Shown: in pieces, positions 1 to 12,400 of the stretch
Layout: each line of letters starts with the position of its first letter
Numbering within the stretch: the first letter of the stretch is position 1
NCBI RefSeq assembly: GCF_014472415.1
Contig: NZ_JACSZV010000025.1
Location: 30,167-94,166, forward strand
Length of the DNA stretch: 64,000 nt
Source: Pseudomonas sp. N40(2020)
GTDB lineage: Bacteria > Pseudomonadota > Gammaproteobacteria > Pseudomonadales > Pseudomonadaceae
Direction of reading: 5' to 3'
Translations under genes and position numbers: made by a program
Notes under the pieces: model-generated
Seen by the model: only the letters and a program-made list of their open reading frames with translations
Database searches by the model: none
What the model was told of the DNA's origin: nothing

Positions 1-242
1 TCGAGCAAGGCCTGCGCCTGACGGGCGATGTCGTCCAGAGATGTGGTGCCTTGCGGCAATCGCCCGGACTCGCCATGGCCCCACAGATCCAGCGCAATCA
101 CCCGATAGTGCGGCGCCAGCGCAGCGATTTGCGGCGCCCACATGGCTTGATCCCACAAGTAACTGCCGGCCAGCAGCACTGCCGGGCCGGTGCCTTGGTC
201 AATGTAATGAAGGGCTTGTCCGTCCACCGTGAAAAAAGGCAT
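1..242 (-). CDS. alpha/beta hydrolase, N-terminal part (cut by window edge)
   Basis: The first 80 residues of an alpha/beta-fold hydrolase are visible; the gene runs off the window. The protein starts MPFFTVDGQALHYIDQGTG and continues with the strand-helix pattern of the family (LLAGSYLWDQAMW, then VIALDLWGHGESG), the region holding the oxyanion loop. The nucleophile elbow and the other catalytic residues lie outside. An AGGTGA ribosome site sits 5 bases before the ATG. The gene lies downstream of pvdL on the same strand but is separated from it by a hairpin terminator and a REPIN, so co-transcription is doubtful. Substrate cannot be inferred; a link to pyoverdine rests on position only. Confidence 0.8.
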   Translation of the reverse strand, partial: MPFFTVDGQALHYIDQGTGPAVLLAGSYLWDQAMWAPQIAALAPHYRVIALDLWGHGESGRLPQGTTSLDDIARQAQALL

Positions 243-259
243 CGATTCACCTGCGCGGG

Positions 260-294
260 AAAAAAGAGAACCGGCAGACTGAGCTGCCGGTTCT
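260..294 (-). terminator. Rho-independent terminator downstream of pvdL
   Basis: Perfect 11-bp inverted repeat AGAACCGGCAG / CTGCCGGTTCT with a 6-base loop, followed on the minus strand by C and a run of six T. It ends transcription leaving pvdL and lies only about 18 bases before the start codon of the next minus-strand gene, so it could also attenuate the hydrolase. Confidence 0.8.
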
Positions 295-336
295 GGATCG
301 TCAACCCTGGAAATGTACGCGAATGTAGCGCCTCCA

Positions 337-411
337 TTCGCGAGCAGGCTCGCTCCCACTGGGGATCTGCGATCGACACAAACCCCATGTGGGAGCGAGC
401 CTGCTCGCGAA
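337..411. repeat. REPIN (paired inverted REP sequences)
   Basis: Two 23-bp copies of a REP sequence (core GCGAGCAGGCTCGCTCCCAC) lie in inverted orientation at 337-359 and 389-411 and match exactly, with a 29-bp spacer. Each copy is itself an imperfect palindrome around GAGCAGGCTC. This is the layout of the REP doublets (REPINs) common in P. fluorescens genomes. A related single copy lies at 23531-23554. Confidence 0.85.
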
Positions 412-435
412 GAGGCCGGTTCAGGCGCTATAAAA

Positions 436-3400
436 TCAAAAGCCCTCCAGCTCCGCCATCAGGTCATTCAAGCGATCCACCTTCTCCTCGGTGATATCAC
501 TCGCCGCCAGCCCATCGATGTACTCGGCCAGTTCCGCCACCGTGCTGCATTCGAACATCGCCCGCAGCGGTACGTCGCGTTTCAGGGTTTTCTGCACCCG
601 CGAAGCAATCTGCGTCGCCAGCAACGAATGGCCGCCCAGTTCGAAAAAGTTGTCGCGCACGCCGACCTGCTCGACCTTCAGCACTTCGGCCCAGATATCC
701 GCCAGGGTCTGCTCCAGTTCGTTACGCGGGGCCAGGTAATCCTGGCTCTGCAACTGGCCGATCTCCAGCGCCGGCAAGGCTTTGCGATCGAGTTTGCCGT
801 TGGCGTTGAGCGGCAGTTGCTCCAGCCACAACCAGTGCAGCGGCACCATGTATTCCGGTAGCTCGGCACGCAGACGCTGTTTGATTCGCTCCAGACGTTC
901 ACTCGGATTGACCGCCGAACCCGCAGCAACCAGATACCCGACCAAGTGCTTGCCGTTTACACCTTCCTGCACGCCAACCGCCGCATCACGGACTTCCGGC
1001 TGTTCGTGCAGACGCGCTTCGATTTCACCCAGCTCGATGCGGTAGCCGCGGATCTTCACTTGATGATCGACCCGGCCAACATATTCCAGCACGCCATCGC
1101 TACGACGTCGCGCCAGGTCACCCGTGCGATACAGACGCTCGCCCGGCGCGCCGAACGGGTTCGGCACAAATACTGGTGCAGTACGCAGCGGATCGCTGAC
1201 ATACCCGCGACCGACGCCGGTGCCCGCCACACACAACTCACCCACCGCACCCAACGGCACCAGTTCCAGCGCGCCATCAAGCAGGTACAGCAAGTTGTTG
1301 TCGGTCGGTGTACCGATCGGCAAGTAACTGCCGCGAGTCGAGGCCAGGTCGACGCGGAAGAACGCCACGTCATCGGAACATTCCGCCGGGCCATAAGCGT
1401 TGACCAGGCCGATCTGCGGGTAACGCAACAGCCACTGATGCGCCAACTCCGGCGGCATCGCTTCACCGGTAGGCAGCATCCAGCGCAGGCCGTCGAGGCT
1501 CAGGCGATCCGAGGCGAGCATGCCTTGAATCAGCGAAGGCACGCTCTCCAGCACGGTGATGCCCTGTTCCTGCACATGCACCAGCAAACCTTGCGGATCG
1601 TGGGCGATGGTGTTCGGCACGATGTCGACCCGCGCACCAAACAGCGGCGCGGCGAGGAATTGCCAGACCGAAATATCGAAACTTTGCGACGCGGTTTGCG
1701 CAATCACGTCGGCGTCGCTCAAATCAAGATAAGGACGCTTGCTCAACTGGTTATTAAGCATGCCGCGCTGCTCGACCATCACACCTTTCGGCAAGCCGGT
1801 GGAACCCGAGGTATAGATCACATAGGCCAGATTGTCCGGGCCACTGTGGATACCTGGGTTTACCAAGGATGTCGCGGCTGCTTGCACCTCTTCCCAGACC
1901 AGCAGACGTGGGCGATTGGCGCAGCTGAATTCATCCAGCAAAGTCTGCGCTTGCGCGCGGCACACCTCGCTGCACACCAGCACTGGCGTGCGGCTCAGCT
2001 CGATGATCCGTTGCAGGCGCTGACTCGGCAGGCCGGGGTCCAGTGGCAGGTAACCGGCACCCGCCTTGAAGCTGCCGATGATCATGCCCAACAGATCAAG
2101 GTTACGTTCGGCCAGCAACGCCACCGGTTGATCCATCTGCACCCCGGCCGCAGCCAGTGCATGACCGAGACGGTTGGCGTTGTGGTTCAGCGCCTCGAAA
2201 CTCAATTGCTGATCGAGGCAACTGGCAGCAATCCGCTGTGGATGCTGCGCGACCTGCGCTTCGAACAGCGAAACATAGCTCTGCTCCAGCGGATAGACAT
2301 GGGCGCTCTGGTTGCAACCGTGAAGCAGGAAGTCCTGTTCCTCAGCGCCGAGCAACGGCAGGTCGGCCATGTCGCCATGGAAACCATCGACCAGCGCCAG
2401 CAGCAGACGCTTGAATTCACCGAGCATCCGCTCGATCGTCAACTCGTCGAAGTAACGCTGGTCATACGACAGATGCAGGCCGAGGTCATCGCCCGGGTAG
2501 CACACCGCCGTCAACGGGAAGTTGGTGTGGGTGCGGCCCGAGTCCGAAGTCGCGTTGAGGCTTTGCGCGCGGTCCAGCACGGAAACTTCCACCGGAGCGT
2601 TTTCGAACACAAACAGACTGTCGAACAGCGGCTGGCCTTTCGGCAGTTCGCTCTGTTCCTGAATGCTCACCAGCGGCAGGTATTCGTACTCGCGCAGCTG
2701 CATGTTGCTGTCGAGCAAACCGCTCAACCACTGACGCACACTGGCGCGCTGATCGTCCGCCGGGATCTGCACCCGCAGCGCAATGCTGTTGATGAACAGG
2801 CCGACAGTGCGTTGCATCTCGGGCATTTCCACCGGACGCCCGGCCACGGTTACACCGAACAGCACGTCGCGATCACCGCTCATGCGCCGCAGCACCAGTG
2901 CCCACGCCGCTTGGGCGAAGGTGTTGATGGTCAGTTGATGGGCCTGGGCCAGCTCGCGCAGACGGGCACCGTCCTCGACGTTGAGTCGGGTGTGGCGGTC
3001 GCCGACGACCATCCCGCCGCTTTCGCCGGCATGTTCACGCAGGAACGGACGGTCGCTCGGGATCGGCGTGGTGCGTTCGAAACCTCGCAGGTTCTGCTGC
3101 CACCATTGGCGCGCCTCGGCCAGGCTCTGGCGTTGCAGCCAGCCGATGTAATCGCGGTAACGCGGCGGCACGCTCAACTGGGCTTCGCGACCTTCACCAA
3201 GGGCGGTGTAGATTTCGAAGAAGTCATTCATCAGCAATGAACGGCACCAGGCATCGATGAGGATGTGGTGGTTGCTCATCATGAACCAGTAGCGCGCCGC
3301 CCCGACCTTGATCAGGCGCAGGTGGAAAGGTGCCTGATTGAGCAGATCGAACCCGGCCTCACGCTCGCTTTTCAGCAGTGCTTGCAGCTTTGGCTCTTGA

Positions 3401-6400
3401 TCGGCATCGCTGATCGCGCTCCAGTCGAGGTACTCGATCGGCGTGCGGCCCGGGGTGTGAATCACTTGCAGCATGTCTTCGCCGACGTTCCAGCAGAACG
3501 ATGCACGCAGTGCCTCATGACGGGCGATCACCGCTTGCCACGCCTGAGCGAAACGCTCGGGATCAAGTTCGCTGTTGATGCGGTAGCGATCCTGCATGTA
3601 GTACAGACCGGTGCCCGGTTCGAGCAAGGTGTGCAGCAGCATGCCCTCCTGCATCGGCGTCAGCGGATAAACGTCTTCGATGTGCGTGGCCGGCACTGGC
3701 AAGGCATCGAGTTGCGCCTGGGTCAGTCTGGCCAGCGGGAAATCCGAAGGCGTCAGGCCACCGGCCTCGTCTTGCAGGCAATGGCTGATCAGACTTTGCA
3801 GTTCGGCGAGGTAGGCGTCGGCCAGATCATTGATGTTCTGCGCGTCGTAACGCTCGGCGCTGAAGGTCCAGCGCAGCAGCAATTCACCGCCATAAACCTG
3901 ACTGTCGACGCTCAACTCGTTCGGCAACGGTGCCTGCGGATCGTGGGCCGCGCCGACCGGCCCATCCAGCGGACGGAACAGCGCATCGCTGCCGAAGCTC
4001 TGGTCGAACTGGCCGAGGTAGTTGAAGGTGATCGGTGCGTTCGGCAGCGCCGACATGCTGCGCTGGCTGAAATCATCGGCCAGATAACGCAGCACGCCAT
4101 AACCCAGACCTTTATGCGGCACCGCGCGCAGTTGCTCCTTGATCGCCTTGATCGAAGCGCCCTGCCCGGCGGCCTCTTCGATGTCGTGTGGGGTCAGGCG
4201 CAGCGGATACGCGCTGGTGAACCAGCCAACGGTGCGGGTCAGGTCGATGTCGTCGAACAGGGTTTCGCGACCGTGACCTTCGAGTTGAATCAGCGCCGAC
4301 TCTTGACCGCTCCAGCGGCACATCACGCGGGCCAGGGCGGTCAGCAACAGATCGTTGACCTGGGTGCGATAAGCGCTTGGCGCCTGTTGCAGCATTTGTT
4401 TGGTGTGTTCTGCATCCAGACGCACGCTGACCGTTTGAGCGTGGCGATTCTGCTGGCCGCCCTGTGGATTTTCGCAAGGCAAATCAGCGTTCGGGCCCGC
4501 CAGTTGGGTTTGCCACCAGTTGAGTTCTTCACGCAGGGATTCGCTGCCGGCGTAAGCCTGCAAGCGTGCCGCCCAATCCTTGAAGGCGCTGGTTTTGGCC
4601 GGCAGTTTTACCGACTGACCGGAGTCGAGTTGGCGATACACGGTTTGCAGATCGTCGAGCAAAACGCGCCACGACACACCGTCGACCACCAAGTGATGGA
4701 TAGCGATGAACAGGCGTTGGTGACCCTCCGGGCCATCGACCAGCAAGGCGCGCAGAAGCGGGCCGTTTTCCAGATCGAGACTGCGCTGGGCATCGGCGAA
4801 CAATGCCTCACACTTGTCCATCGAGGACACTCGCACTTGCCACAGCACAGGCGCATCGGACACCGGTTGGTGCGTCGCTTGCCACGCGCCGTTGGCCTCG
4901 GTGAAGCGCAGACGCAAGGCGTCATGCTGCTCGATCACTGCCAGCAGCGCCTGCTCCAGACGGTGCGGTTCCAGCGTAACGGTCGGCTCCAGCAGCAACG
5001 CCTGGTTCCAGTGTTGACGCTGAGGAATATCGCTATCAAAGAACCAGTGCTGAATCGGCGTCAGACGTGATTCACCGGCGACCAAACCTTGCTCGGCCGT
5101 CACCTGCTCGCTCCGACTCGCCACAGCGGCGAGAGTCTGCACGGTCTGATGCTGGAACAGGTCACGCGGGCTGAAATGAATGCCCTGCTGGCGCGCGCGG
5201 CTGACCACTTGAATCGACAGAATCGAGTCGCCGCCCAGTTCGAAGAAGTTGTCGTTGAGCCCGACCTGCTCGACGTTGAGTACTTCGCACCAGATCTGCG
5301 CCAGGGTTTGTTCGAGCTCGTTGCTCGGTGCCACATAATCCTGACGATTGAGCTCCGGGTCCGGCGCCGGCAAGGCGCGGCGGTCGAGTTTGCCGTTGGC
5401 GGTCAGCGGCATGCTAGCCAGCAGGATCAGGTGCGTCGGCACCATGTAATCCGGCAACTGCGTCTTGAGGTGCGACTTGAGGGCTTCGCGCAATTCGGCC
5501 TGTTTGGGTTCGCTTTGCTCTGCGATCTCGGTGACGAGGTAGCCAACCAGTTGCTTGCCGCTCGGCGCATCCACTGCCAGCACCACCGCTTCGCGGATCG
5601 AATCGTGATCGAGCAGGCGGGTTTCGATTTCGCCCAACTCAATACGGAAGCCACGGATTTTCACCTGATGGTCGATCCGGCCCAGGTACTCGACCAGACC
5701 GTCGGCGCGCTGGCGCACCAGATCGCCGGTGCGGTACATGCGACCGCCATCGACGGCAAACGGATCAGCGACAAAACGCTCGGCAGTGATGCCCGGACGA
5801 TCATGGTAAGCCTGCGCCAGACCGGCGCCGCCGACGAACAGTTCGCCGGTCGCACCTTGCGGCACCAGTGCCAGATCGGCGTCGAGGATGTACGCAACAC
5901 GCGCACCGATCACGCTGCCGATCGGCACACTGCCGGCGCCCTCCTCCAGCACATCCGGGGCCAGACTGGCCAGTGGCATGACCACGGTTTCGGTCGGGCC
6001 GTAGGCGTTGAAGAACAGGCTCGGTTTGAACGCTGCGCGAATCCGTTGCAGGTGTTCGCCGGTCAATGCTTCGCCGCCGGTGATGATCATCCGCACCGGG
6101 AGGACTTCGTTTTGCGTCGCCAGGAGTTGCGCCAACTGGCTGCCGTAGCTCGGGGTGAAACCCAGCACGTTGATGCGATGGGTGCGAATCAGCCCGCAGA
6201 TTTCTTCGGCGTCCCACTGACCTTGCGCACGCAGCACAACTTGCGCGCCACTCAGCAGCGGCACCAGCAGACGCTCGGTGGCGGCATCGAAGTTGATCGA
6301 ATAGAAGTGCAGCTCGCAGTCGTCCGGGCGCATGCCGAAGCGTTCGATCACGGCTTGGCAGTGCATGGCGATTTCACCGTGGGAGACCACCACACCTTTC

Positions 6401-9400
6401 GGCTTTCCGGTCGAGCCCGAGGTGTAAATCAGGTAGGCCTGATGCTGCGGCAGGCTGATAAAGGGCAGCTCCGTGGCCGGGTAATCCGCCAGTGCCGCGC
6501 TGTCATCTTCCAGGCTCCAGCGCGCCACACTCGGCGGCAAATCGCCAAGCGCTTTGAACATCGCACGGTCGCTGAGCAGCAGACCGATGCGGCTGTCTTC
6601 GATCATGTAGTGCAGACGGTCGAGCGGGTATTCCGGGTCAAGCGGAACGTAGGCGCCGCCGGCCTTGAGTATCGCCAGCAGGCCGATGACCATTTCCAGC
6701 GAACGCTCCAGCGCCAGACCGACCCGCACTTGCGGCCCAACCCCACGCTCACGTAGCGCCCAGGCCAGGCGATTGGCGCGGGCGTCGAGTTCGGCGTAGC
6801 TCAGGGTCTGGCCGGCGAAGGTCAGGGCCGGCGCGTCTTTGCGCACCAGGGCCTGCTCGGCGAACAGGTGATGGATGCACTGATCGAGACGATGCTCACC
6901 CGGCTCGATGCCAAGGCTGTCGAGCAGGTGCTGCTGCTCAGGTTTGTCGAGCAACGGCAGTTCGCTAAGGCATTGCTGCGGATCGGCGATCAGCGCTTCC
7001 AGCAAATTGCGCCAATGCTTGGCCATGTGCGCGATGGTCGGTTCGTCGAACAGATCGGTGCTGTACGTCAGGCAGCACCCGAGGCGATGGTCGAGGTCGG
7101 TGACTTCCAGGTTGAGGTCGAACTTGGTCGCCCGCGCATCGTTGGCCAGGTACTCGACAGTCATACCGGCGAGCATGCGGCTCTGCTGGAACTCCCAGCG
7201 CTGCACATTGCACATCACCTGGAACAGCGGGTTGTAAGCCGCGCTGCGCGGTGGCTGCAAAGCCTCGACCAGATGATCGAACGGCAGATCCTGATGGGAC
7301 TGGCCTTCGATCACGGTGTGACGAACCTGCTCGAACAACTCGCCGACCGACATCTGGCCGTCGAGTTGGCAGCGCAACACCTGGGTGTTGAGGAACGCAC
7401 CGATCAGCCCTTCGCTTTCCGGGCGGATGCGGTTGGCCACCGGCGCGCCGATACGCAGATCGTTCTGGCCGCTGTAGCGGTAAAGCAGCGTGGCGAGCGC
7501 GGCGGTCATGGTCATGAACAGGGTCAGACCGTTTTGCGCATTGAAGGCACGGACGCGGGCGGCGAGGTCGTCGCTCAGGTCGAAACGGAACAGTTCACCC
7601 TGATGGCTTTGCACCGGCGGACGCGGACGGTCGCCCGGCAGTTCCAGCAGCGGATGTTCGCGCCCCAGTTGCGCGGTCCAGTAGTCGAGCTGACGCTGAC
7701 GTTCGCCGGACTCCAGCCAGTTACGCTGCCAGACGCTGTAGTCGAGGTACTGCACCGGCAGCGGCTCCAGCGGCGAATCACGGTCATCGACAAAGGCTTC
7801 GTACAGCGCGCTGAGTTCGCGGGCAAAGATGTCCATCGCCCAGCCTTCGGTGACGATGTGGTGCAGGGTCAGGACAAAGTAATGCTCTTGCTCGGCGGTC
7901 TTGACCAGACAGGCACGCAGCAGCGGACCGGTTTCCAGATCGAACGGCTGGTGCGCTTCCTCGTCAGCCAGTTGCTGGACGTTTTGCTCACGGACATCAG
8001 CCGCGAGTTTCGAAAAATCCTTCCAGTCCATGCGCACGCCGGTCTCGGCATGCACGCGCTGACGAGCAACACCATCGACGCTCGGGAACGTGGTGCGCAG
8101 GGTTTCGTGACGCAGGATCAGCGCTTGCAACGCTGCCTCGAAACGCTCGACATGCAATACGCCGCGCAGGCGCGCCATGCCGCCGACGTTGTACGCCGGG
8201 CTGTCCGGTTCCATCTGCCAGAGGAACCACATGCGCTGTTGCGAATAGGACAACGGTACCGGTTGGCTGCGGTCGACTTTTTCAATTGGCGGCTGTTTGT
8301 TGGTGCGGCCGCTGGCCTGGATCAGACGGATCTGTTCAGCGAAATCACCGAGTTCGCTGTGTTCAAACAGCGCCCGTAACGGCAACTCGACGTCGCAGGC
8401 CTGACGGCTACGGGAGATGATTTGCGTGGCCAGCAGCGAGTGACCGCCGAGGGCAAAGAAGTCGTCACGCAGGCCGACTTGCGCCAGACCCAGCACTTCA
8501 CGCCAGATCGCGGCGATCTGTTGCTCAAGTTCAGTGACCGGCTCGACGTGTTCGCGCACTTGCCATTGCGGCTCAGGCAAGGCACGACGGTCGAGTTTGC
8601 CGCTCGGGCTGAGGGGCATTTCGTCAAGGCGCATCAGTTGCGCCGGGACCATGTATTCCGGCAGTTCAGCGGCCAGAGCGGTTTTCAGGCGAGTGATCTG
8701 CGCGTCCTGATCTTCGCTGGCGTCGGTGGCGGTGAAGTAGCCGATCAGTTGTGCGCCAGCGGCGGTTTCGCGCACCAGCACCACGGCTTGGGCGACGCCG
8801 TTTTGAGCGAGCAAACGCGCTTCGATTTCTTCCGGTTCGACACGAAAGCCGCGCAGCTTGACCTGTTGATCGAGACGACCGAGGTATTCGATGACGCCGT
8901 CGGTTGTCCAGCGTACACGGTCGCCGGTACGGTACAGACGCGCGCCCTGCTCACCCAATGGATCGACAACGAAACGTTCGGCAGTCAGCGCCGGGCGGCC
9001 GAGGTAACCACGGGCCAGGCCGATGCCGCTGATGCACAGCTCACCGGGTACGCCGGCCGGCATGGGATTGAGGTCGGCGTCGAGAATGCGGCACACCACG
9101 TTGCCCAGCGGTCGGCCAATCGGCGAGCGTTCGCCATCGGCCGTTGTGCAATGCCAGTGAGTGACGTTGATCGCGGTTTCGGTCGGGCCATATCGGTTGT
9201 GCAGTTGCACCGCTGGCAGTTGCGCCAGTACGCGGTTACGCAACTCCGCCGGCAAGGCTTCGCCGCCAGAGAAGACACGGCGCAGGCTGGTGCATTCAGC
9301 GCTGAGCGGCTCGTCGACGAATAACGAAAGCAGCGGCGGCACAAAATGCAGCGTGGTCACGCCGTATTGCTGAACAAGCTGAGCAATGCGATGCGGATCA

Positions 9401-12400
9401 CGGTGTTCGCCCGGGCCGGCAATCAGCAGACGTGCACCGGTGATCAGCGGCCAGAAGCATTCCCACACCGACACGTCGAAACTGATCGGCGCTTTCTGCA
9501 TCAGCACGTCGGTTTCGTTGAGGCGATAGGTGTTCTGCATCCATTGCAGACGTTCGGTCAGTGCCGCGTGCGTGTTGCCGACGCCTTTCGGCTGGCCAGT
9601 GGAGCCGGAGGTGTAAATCACATAGGCGAGGTTGTCGCCGTGCAGGCGCAAAACCGGTGCCTGGCTCGGCCAGTTTTCCAGGTGCAACGCGTCCATGGCG
9701 ATAACGCTGACGCCTTCGCTGGCCGGCAAGCGGTCAAGCAATTCGGTCTGGGTCAACAGCAGTTCGACGCCGCTGTCGCTGAGCATGTAGGCCAGGCGAT
9801 CAGCCGGATAATCAGGGTCCAGCGGCACGTAGGCGCCGCCGGCCTTGATGATTGCCAGCAGGCCAATCAGCAGCTGCGGCGAACGCTCGGCAGCGATGGC
9901 CACGCAGACATCCGGGCCGACGCCTTTGTCGCGCAGGTAATGCGCCAGGCGGTTGGCTTGAGCATGCAGTTCGGCGAAATCGAGGCTGCCACCGTCCCAG
10001 ACCAGCGCAGTGCGTTCCGGGGTCAGGCGCACTTGTTCATTGAGCAGCTCCGGCAGCCATTGTTGTGCCGGGACGCACGGGGCGATGCCCCAGTCTTTTT
10101 GTTGATCGTATTCAGTGGCGGTCAGCAGTTGCAGATCGCCAATGGCCTGCTGTGGACGCTCGCAGACGTCGCGCAACAGATTGCTGAAGTGTTCGGCCAG
10201 ACGCTCGATCGTCTGCGCATCGAACAGTTCGTTGGCGTAGTCGAAGGACAGCGTCAGGCGACCGTTACGGTCTTCCTCGCTGTGCAGTTGCAGATCGAAC
10301 TTGGCCTCGCGGCTGTGCCACGGCAATTCTTCGGCGAGCAGGCCCGGCAGGCGCTTGAGCGCACTCAGGTCGCGCTGCTGATGGTTGAACATGACTTGGA
10401 ACAGACCTTGTTCGCGGGCCTGCGGGAAAGCTTCGAGCAGTTGTTCGAATGGCAGATCCTGATTCGCTTGTGCCCCGAGTGCAGCCTGACGGGTTTGCGC
10501 CAGCAACTCGATAAAGGACAGCCGCGAATCGACGTCAGCGCGCAGCACTTGGGTGTTGATGAAGAAGCCGATCAGGCCTTGGGTTTCCAGGCGCGGACGG
10601 TTGGCATTGGGCACACCGATGCGGATATCACGCTGCCCACTGTAGCGATGCAGCAGGCTCTGGAACGCCGATAGCAAGAGCATGAACGGCGTGGCATCGT
10701 TCGCTTGGGCAGTCTGTCGGATCGCTTCGCTGAGGCTGACGCCCAATCGCACGCTGTGTCGTGCCGCGCTGTGAACCTGCAAGGCGGAACGCGGATGATC
10801 GGTGGCCAGTTCCAGCGTCGGATGCTCATCCCCCAATTGCGCTTTCCAATACGCCAGTTGCCGCTCGCCCTCGCCTTGCGCCAGCCATTGGCGCTGCCAG
10901 CTGCCGTAGTCGGCGTATTGAGTTGGCAACGGTGCGAGTTCGGCACGTTGCCCTTGGGAAGCGCAGGCGTAAAGACGCGAGAACTCATCGATCAACACGT
11001 TCAGCGACCAGCCGTCAGCGATGATGTGATGCAGCGTCACCAGCAGTTGGTGATCTTCATCGTCGAGGCGGATCAGCGTCACCCACAGCAGTGGGCCTTT
11101 TTCCAGATCGAACTGGGTACTCGCTTCGTCCTCACGGATCTGCTGGGCTCGGGCCTCACGCTCATGGGCTGGCAGGTCGCTGATGTCGATCAGTTGCAGA
11201 TTGAATTCAGCTGTCGCGTCGACCTGTTGCAGCGCCACACCGTCGCGTTCGAAGAAGCGTGTACGCAGGGATTCGTGGCGGTCGATCAGTTGCTGGAAAC
11301 TGGCGTGCAAAGCGTCTTCGTCCAGTTCACCGCGCAAGCGCAGGCCGCCGGGAATGTTGTAGGCGCTGCTTTGCGGATCGAGCTGCCAAGTGATCCACAG
11401 ACGGTTTTGTGCCAGCGATTGAGGCATCGGCTCACTGCGCGACAGGACGGAGATTTCGCCCTGGGCGCTGCCGCCGTCCTGTTGCTGTTGCGCCACCGCA
11501 GCGGCGAACGCGGACAGGGTCGGGGCTTCGAAGAGCAGGCGCAGATTCAGTTCAAGACCCAGCTCTTCGCGGACGCGGGCGATCACTTGCGTGGCGGCGA
11601 TCGAGTTGCCGCCGAGCAGGAAGAAGTGATCGTCGGCGTTGAGCTGTTTGACGTTCAGCTGTTCGGCCCAGATTTTGCCGATCAGGGTTTCCAGTTCAGA
11701 GGCTGATGCCATCGCATCCCGGGTTTCGGAAGTGGTCGACGGGAACACTGCGTAGCTGTCGAGGCTACCGTCAGCCAGACGATTGCGGCAGGCCGAACGT
11801 TGCAGTTTGCCGCTGGAAGTCTTGGGCAGCGCACCTGGATTGAGCAGCACCACCACCCTCGGAGCTTCTTGATATGCCTCGGCCACCGCTTGGCGGATGG
11901 CTTTGATCAATGCGTCCGGCGGCAGGATTTTTTGCACGCTGCGGCTGATTTCCGCGGCAATGCCGATGCCCTCTTCGCCATCCTGATTGACCGCGAACGC
12001 CGCAACCCGGCCCTTGCGCACCACCTCCACTTCGTTTTCGACAGTCTTCTCGATGTCCTGCGGATACAGGTTGTGCCCGCGCATGATCAGCATGTCTTTC
12101 AAACGACCGGTGATGAACAACTCACCCTCGCGGATGAAGCCCAGGTCGCCCGTGCGTAGCCAGGTGCGGCCGACGTGCTGGACGAAGGTCTTGGCACTGG
12201 CCTCGGGGTTGCGCCAGTAACCATGAGCGATGCTCGGCCCGGCAGCCCAGACTTCGCCAACGGCGTTGTCGACGAGTTCTTGCAGACTGGTTGGCTCGAC
12301 GATCAGCACCGCGTGCTCTGGCTGGCTGATGCCGCAACTCATGATCGGGCTGCCATCGCCAGGCTCGGCGCGGTTTTGCGCCAGCGCCTGATCATCCACG

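Noticed and set aside
946..3240. Long open frame on the plus strand opposite pvdL (764 codons), and similar ones along pvdL
   Set aside because: High-GC coding DNA creates long antisense frames. They have no ribosome site, no domain and an Arg/Gln/His-rich composition typical of shadow frames.
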